Assembly (NCBI GenBank): GCA_964452355.1
Contig: CAYVKV010000003.1
Location: 51,601-115,600 of the forward strand
Direction of reading: 5' to 3'
Source of the DNA: UBA1450 sp964452355
GTDB taxonomy: Bacteria; Patescibacteriota; Microgenomatia; UBA1406; GWC2-37-13
Length of the DNA stretch: 64,000 bases
Shown here: in pieces, positions 61,103-64,000 of the stretch
Layout: each line of letters opens with the position of its first letter
Numbering within the stretch: the stretch's first letter is position 1
The notes under the pieces: generated by a model
Database searches by the model: none
Seen by the model: only the letters and a program-made list of their open reading frames with translations
Told to the model about the DNA's origin: nothing
Made by a program: the position numbers and the translations under genes

Positions 61103-61131
61103 ATTTTATTTGTTTTGTATCGCTATGTCAA
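61103..61131 (-). promoter_or_regulatory. consensus promoter of the rfbF operon
   Basis: Minus-strand TTGACA (61131-61126), 17-base spacer, TAAAAT (61108-61103), 12 bases before the ATG at 61090. Six of six and five of six consensus. Predicted leader about 5 bases. Confidence 0.75.
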
Positions 61132-61224
61132 ATACTATAATAAATCTTTACCATGCAGATTACCAATCTACTTCAAAATAAATTATTTTTTTATCTTATT
61201 ATTCTTTACAATAATGGATATTAA

Positions 61225-61233
61225 TGCTAGAAT
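61225..61233 (+). promoter_or_regulatory. extended -10, leaderless GT2 start
   Basis: TGCTAGAAT (TG, one base, TAGAAT) ends 6 bases before the ATG at 61240. Divergent from the rfbF promoter within the 149-base intergenic 61091-61239. Confidence 0.55.
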
Positions 61234-61239
61234 GAAAAA

Positions 61240-62247
61240 ATGTCAAAAAAACCTTTTTTTTCTGTTGTAATAAGTAGTAAAAATTCACTAAAATGGTTAA
61301 ATAAATGCTTCACCTCACTTCAGAATCAGACATTCAAAAACTTTGAAGTTATTCTGGTTGACAATGCATCCACTGACAAAGGAGTTGCATTTGTGGAAAA
61401 AAAATTCCCTTGGGTAAAAATAGTTTTAAATACAGTAGACCAAGGACCAGGGATAGCAAATAATATTGGTGCAAAGAATTCAACTGGAGAATTTCTTTTT
61501 CTCATGAATACCGATTCGTACCTGGATGATGATGGGTTAGAAAAACTTCATAAACTACTTATAACGAATTTGAATTTTAATATTGTCGAGATCAATATGA
61601 AAAATTATGAGAAATCCAATATGGATTCGCCCATTTATTTGTTCGGGATGGATATATTTGGATATCCTATGCCATCAAAAAAACCTTTTTATGCAGATGT
61701 CTGTGGTGCTGCCATCAGGGCATCTTTATTTAAGAAATTGCGAGGATTTGACAAAACTTTTTACATGTATCTAGACGATCTTGATCTCTCATGGAGAGCA
61801 CGGATGTTAGGAGAAAAAGTACACATGATAGACAATATATATATCTATCATCACACAGGTGGTTCCTCAATTGCTACATCAACTCAATATCACGAAAAAA
61901 ATACCTATACTACTACCTATAATCGGCGTTATAATGCACAGAAAAATAACTTGAGATGCATTCTGAAAAATTATTCTGTTCTCATGATAATTTTGACCCT
62001 TCCCATATCAACATTGCTTGCTCTTGGTGAAGGATGGCTCTATCTGTTAAAGGGAAATGTTCAAGGATTTTTTATCATGCATCAGGCGATATGGTGGAAT
62101 ATAGTAAATTTCAATAGCACTATGTTAGAAAGAAATCTTGTTCAATCGGCACGGAAAGTTTCTGACATTGAAGTAATAAAATATTGTGAATTTGGAATTG
62201 CAAAACTACATTCATTGCGATCACATGGGGTACCATTGATGCAATAA
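61240..62247 (+). CDS. family 2 glycosyltransferase (rhamnosyltransferase-like)
   Basis: 335 residues. FSVVISSKNSLKWL, LVDNASTDKGVAFV, LMNTDSYLDDDG (the NTD donor motif), CGAAIRASLFKKLRGFDKTFYMYLDDLDLSWRARML, then hydrophobic C-terminal segments (SVLMIILTLPISTLLALG). Same subfamily as the GT2 at 15360 by the DD-DLSWR block. 8 bases before the large membrane protein. Confidence 0.85.
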   Translation: MSKKPFFSVVISSKNSLKWLNKCFTSLQNQTFKNFEVILVDNASTDKGVAFVEKKFPWVKIVLNTVDQGPGIANNIGAKNSTGEFLFLMNTDSYLDDDGLEKLHKLLITNLNFNIVEINMKNYEKSNMDSPIYLFGMDIFGYPMPSKKPFYADVCGAAIRASLFKKLRGFDKTFYMYLDDLDLSWRARMLGEKVHMIDNIYIYHHTGGSSIATSTQYHEKNTYTTTYNRRYNAQKNNLRCILKNYSVLMIILTLPISTLLALGEGWLYLLKGNVQGFFIMHQAIWWNIVNFNSTMLERNLVQSARKVSDIEVIKYCEFGIAKLHSLRSHGVPLMQ

Positions 62248-62255
62248 AGTAGATC

Positions 62256-64000
62256 ATGAAAAAACTAAATCTCTCTATTTTCCCTACACTCGTTATCCTT
62301 CTTTTTGTGGCGTTTTTTGTACATCAGGCATTTCTACCCAATGCACTCCATTACGGAGAAGAGCAAGGTCTCATAAACTATAGTTTCGCTAACTGGAGAT
62401 ACGCTCAAATTTGGATTGGATCAATGAATTTTGGAAATATAGCTCCATGGATATTTGTGACCTTTACATTGGGAAATTTTTGGCATATTTCAAACATTTT
62501 TCATATTGGCCTTGTTGAAACTCAGCACTTATTCTACTTTATAGTTATATTTTTTACTGCGTATTTTTTCTATCTACTTGCCAAGATCCATACAAAAAAC
62601 ATACCGATTTCAATACTATTGAGCTTCATTTACATAACAACCTATAACTACTACGCTTCATTGGATACTTCTGGAAGAATTCTACAGTATCTTATTCTCC
62701 CTGCTGGATTATTTTGCTGGACTCAATACCATATTACAAAAAAGATTAGGTTCTTATTTTTAAACATTGTTGTTATTCTTTCTACCTTAAGCATTGCAAA
62801 TAACCCTCCACAAATGATCGGAGCATATAGCTTCATTTTTCTTTATGTGATGTTCCTTTATTGGAAAAAAGAACATCTCAAACAAATTATTCTCTTTCTC
62901 ACACCCTATGTCGGGACAATACTATTGGTACTTAGTGTTGATTTACTTGCTTTGACAAATAGCAGTAGACTTCTTCAGTATGACCCTTTTTCAATACCTT
63001 GGAAAGCTCCCGATTCACCATTACGAGACATCTTGAGATTATTTGGGAATTGGGGAGATTACTCTGGGAGTGGACTAATCGAATATTATAATCACCTTTT
63101 TGAATATTATTTTTCAAATATTGGAATTATTTTATCCTATATTCCGCTCGCGATTTTTCTCCTCTTATTACAAAGAGTTAGCAATCAAAAAAAGCGCATC
63201 GGCATTTTCATAACAATAATCGTCATCGTAAATATTATTATGGCAAAAGGTTCAGGATCACCTTTTGGTGGTATGTACGATCTTTTACAAAATGTTCAGA
63301 TACTCAGAATATTTCGGGAACCTTGGGCGAAATTTATTATAAATGTAATTTTCTCTCTTTACATTGGTATTGCAATTCTTTTTAGAGATCAAAAAAAATA
63401 TATTCAAATCATCTGTGTGACTTTATTACTTGTCCACTTTGGCTTTCAGGCATACCCTTTGATTGCCGGTAACGCAATTGATCATCGCTATATTGATTGG
63501 AAAGTCAGTGACGTTCAGATACCGACATACTGGAAAAACGTTCAAATATATTCAGAGAAATATATGAAAGATGCGAGAACACTCATTTTACCGGCGAGCA
63601 TAAACAGAGGAGAGGGGCTTACACACAATTGGAAACCATATGTTCACCGAGGATTTCCCGAGCAATTTTTCATTCCAGGCAATATCGTCACCAATACTGG
63701 AAACGATGCAGGCGAGATAGATCTTATGAACTTGTATTATAAAAATCTTGATCCGAAACTCATATCTCAAAGTTCAATAGACTACGTATTGGTAAAAAAT
63801 GATGTGATTGCAGATCCAATTACAACAGTTGGCGTGAAGTCAATAATCGAAACGATTGACATTGAATCAAAAAAAACTTTTGGAAAGATTGATCTCTATG
63901 CAATCAAAAAAGAATACAATACAAAAAAAATAAGGCCCATGAATTCCCTTTCCCATCAAGAAGATACTTGTGATTTTAGGTTCAACAAAAATAGTGACTC
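62256..64000 (+). CDS. large multi-pass membrane protein, 3' end outside window
   Basis: Open from ATG 62256 to the window end (581 complete codons), no stop. A first helix (LSIFPTLVILLFVAFFV), an extracytoplasmic loop with NALHYGEEQG, then about ten to twelve helices. FREPWAKFIINVIFSLYIGI and the NNPPQMIGAY loop resemble the GT-C-like YfhO/AftD style of membrane glycosyltransferases, similar in overall plan to the protein at 43108-45438. A soluble extracytoplasmic domain follows (about 405 onward: DWKVSDVQIPTYW). Likely part of the surface-glycan assembly; exact function unknown. Confidence 0.68.
   Translation, partial: MKKLNLSIFPTLVILLFVAFFVHQAFLPNALHYGEEQGLINYSFANWRYAQIWIGSMNFGNIAPWIFVTFTLGNFWHISNIFHIGLVETQHLFYFIVIFFTAYFFYLLAKIHTKNIPISILLSFIYITTYNYYASLDTSGRILQYLILPAGLFCWTQYHITKKIRFLFLNIVVILSTLSIANNPPQMIGAYSFIFLYVMFLYWKKEHLKQIILFLTPYVGTILLVLSVDLLALTNSSRLLQYDPFSIPWKAPDSPLRDILRLFGNWGDYSGSGLIEYYNHLFEYYFSNIGIILSYIPLAIFLLLLQRVSNQKKRIGIFITIIVIVNIIMAKGSGSPFGGMYDLLQNVQILRIFREPWAKFIINVIFSLYIGIAILFRDQKKYIQIICVTLLLVHFGFQAYPLIAGNAIDHRYIDWKVSDVQIPTYWKNVQIYSEKYMKDARTLILPASINRGEGLTHNWKPYVHRGFPEQFFIPGNIVTNTGNDAGEIDLMNLYYKNLDPKLISQSSIDYVLVKNDVIADPITTVGVKSIIETIDIESKKTFGKIDLYAIKKEYNTKKIRPMNSLSHQEDTCDFRFNKNSD

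Noticed and set aside
1..64000. Recoding of TGA to glycine as in Gracilibacteria
   Set aside because: TGA ends many well-defined proteins at the expected length (miaA, several GT and SDR genes) and makes the ATGA junctions.
1..64000. Insertion sequences, prophage, rRNA, tRNA or riboswitches
   Set aside because: No transposase, integrase or phage gene and no RNA structure that I could support was found on either strand.

Overview
The window looks like a piece of an AT-rich, very compact bacterial chromosome, most likely from the Candidate Phyla Radiation (Patescibacteria), with Microgenomates as the best guess. The reasons are genes packed with gaps of a few bases or ATGA overlaps, several long membrane-anchored proteins with Thr-Pro 'stalks', many glycosyltransferases, and -10 boxes that sit directly on start codons. 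TGA is used as a normal stop (for example in miaA and in many ATGA junctions), which argues against the glycine-recoding Gracilibacteria/Absconditabacteria. The placement is inference from style; no rRNA or tRNA gene is present to confirm it.

Layout. (1) 1-2795: housekeeping operon with the 3' end of gyrA, a divergent folD and miaA. (2) 2840-5552: a small membrane protein and two Thr-Pro-rich surface proteins that share near-identical C-terminal membrane anchors. (3) 5668-13696, mostly minus strand: lepA, a small methyltransferase, pyruvate kinase, an S-adenosylhomocysteinase/adenosine-kinase-like pair that recycles SAH, and a TMTC-like membrane protein with TPR repeats. (4) 13789-29439: a glycan locus with GT2 and GT4 glycosyltransferases, sugar methyltransferases, a flippase, and a nucleotide-sugar cassette (acetolactate-synthase-like TPP enzyme, SDR, ColD/E1-type 3-dehydratase with His for Lys, GDP-fucose-synthase-like SDR, C-methyltransferase) that resembles routes to branched or 3,6-dideoxy sugars.

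(5) 29447-37257: four membrane-anchored Thr-Pro stalk proteins. Three are tandem paralogues carrying an M23 (LytM) metallopeptidase domain, and the first of these has a -1 frameshift after its signal peptide. All four carry a QG[EQ]VKS motif before the C-terminal membrane helix. (6) 37278-45438: a small membrane protein, two GT2 enzymes, a three-Cys ferredoxin, a radical SAM protein with unusual cysteine spacing, the relic of a second radical SAM paralogue, an SGNH hydrolase and a YfhO-like membrane protein.

(7) 45463-64000: the second glycan locus. It holds an aminotransferase plus formyltransferase (N-formyl amino sugar), a membrane-fused SDR, an FdtA/FdtC/FdtB-like set for a 3-acetamido-3,6-dideoxyhexose, further glycosyl-, methyl- and acetyltransferases, and a minus-strand rfbF / SDR / RmlC-like / rfbH operon for CDP-deoxysugars. 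The window ends inside a large membrane protein.

Taken together, most of the window builds and displays a complex cell-surface glycan: nucleotide-sugar enzymes make unusual deoxy, branched, acetamido and formamido sugars, glycosyltransferases assemble them, methyl- and acetyltransferases decorate them, a flippase exports them, and stalked M23 proteins sit on the same surface. No CRISPR array, insertion sequence, rRNA or tRNA was found.
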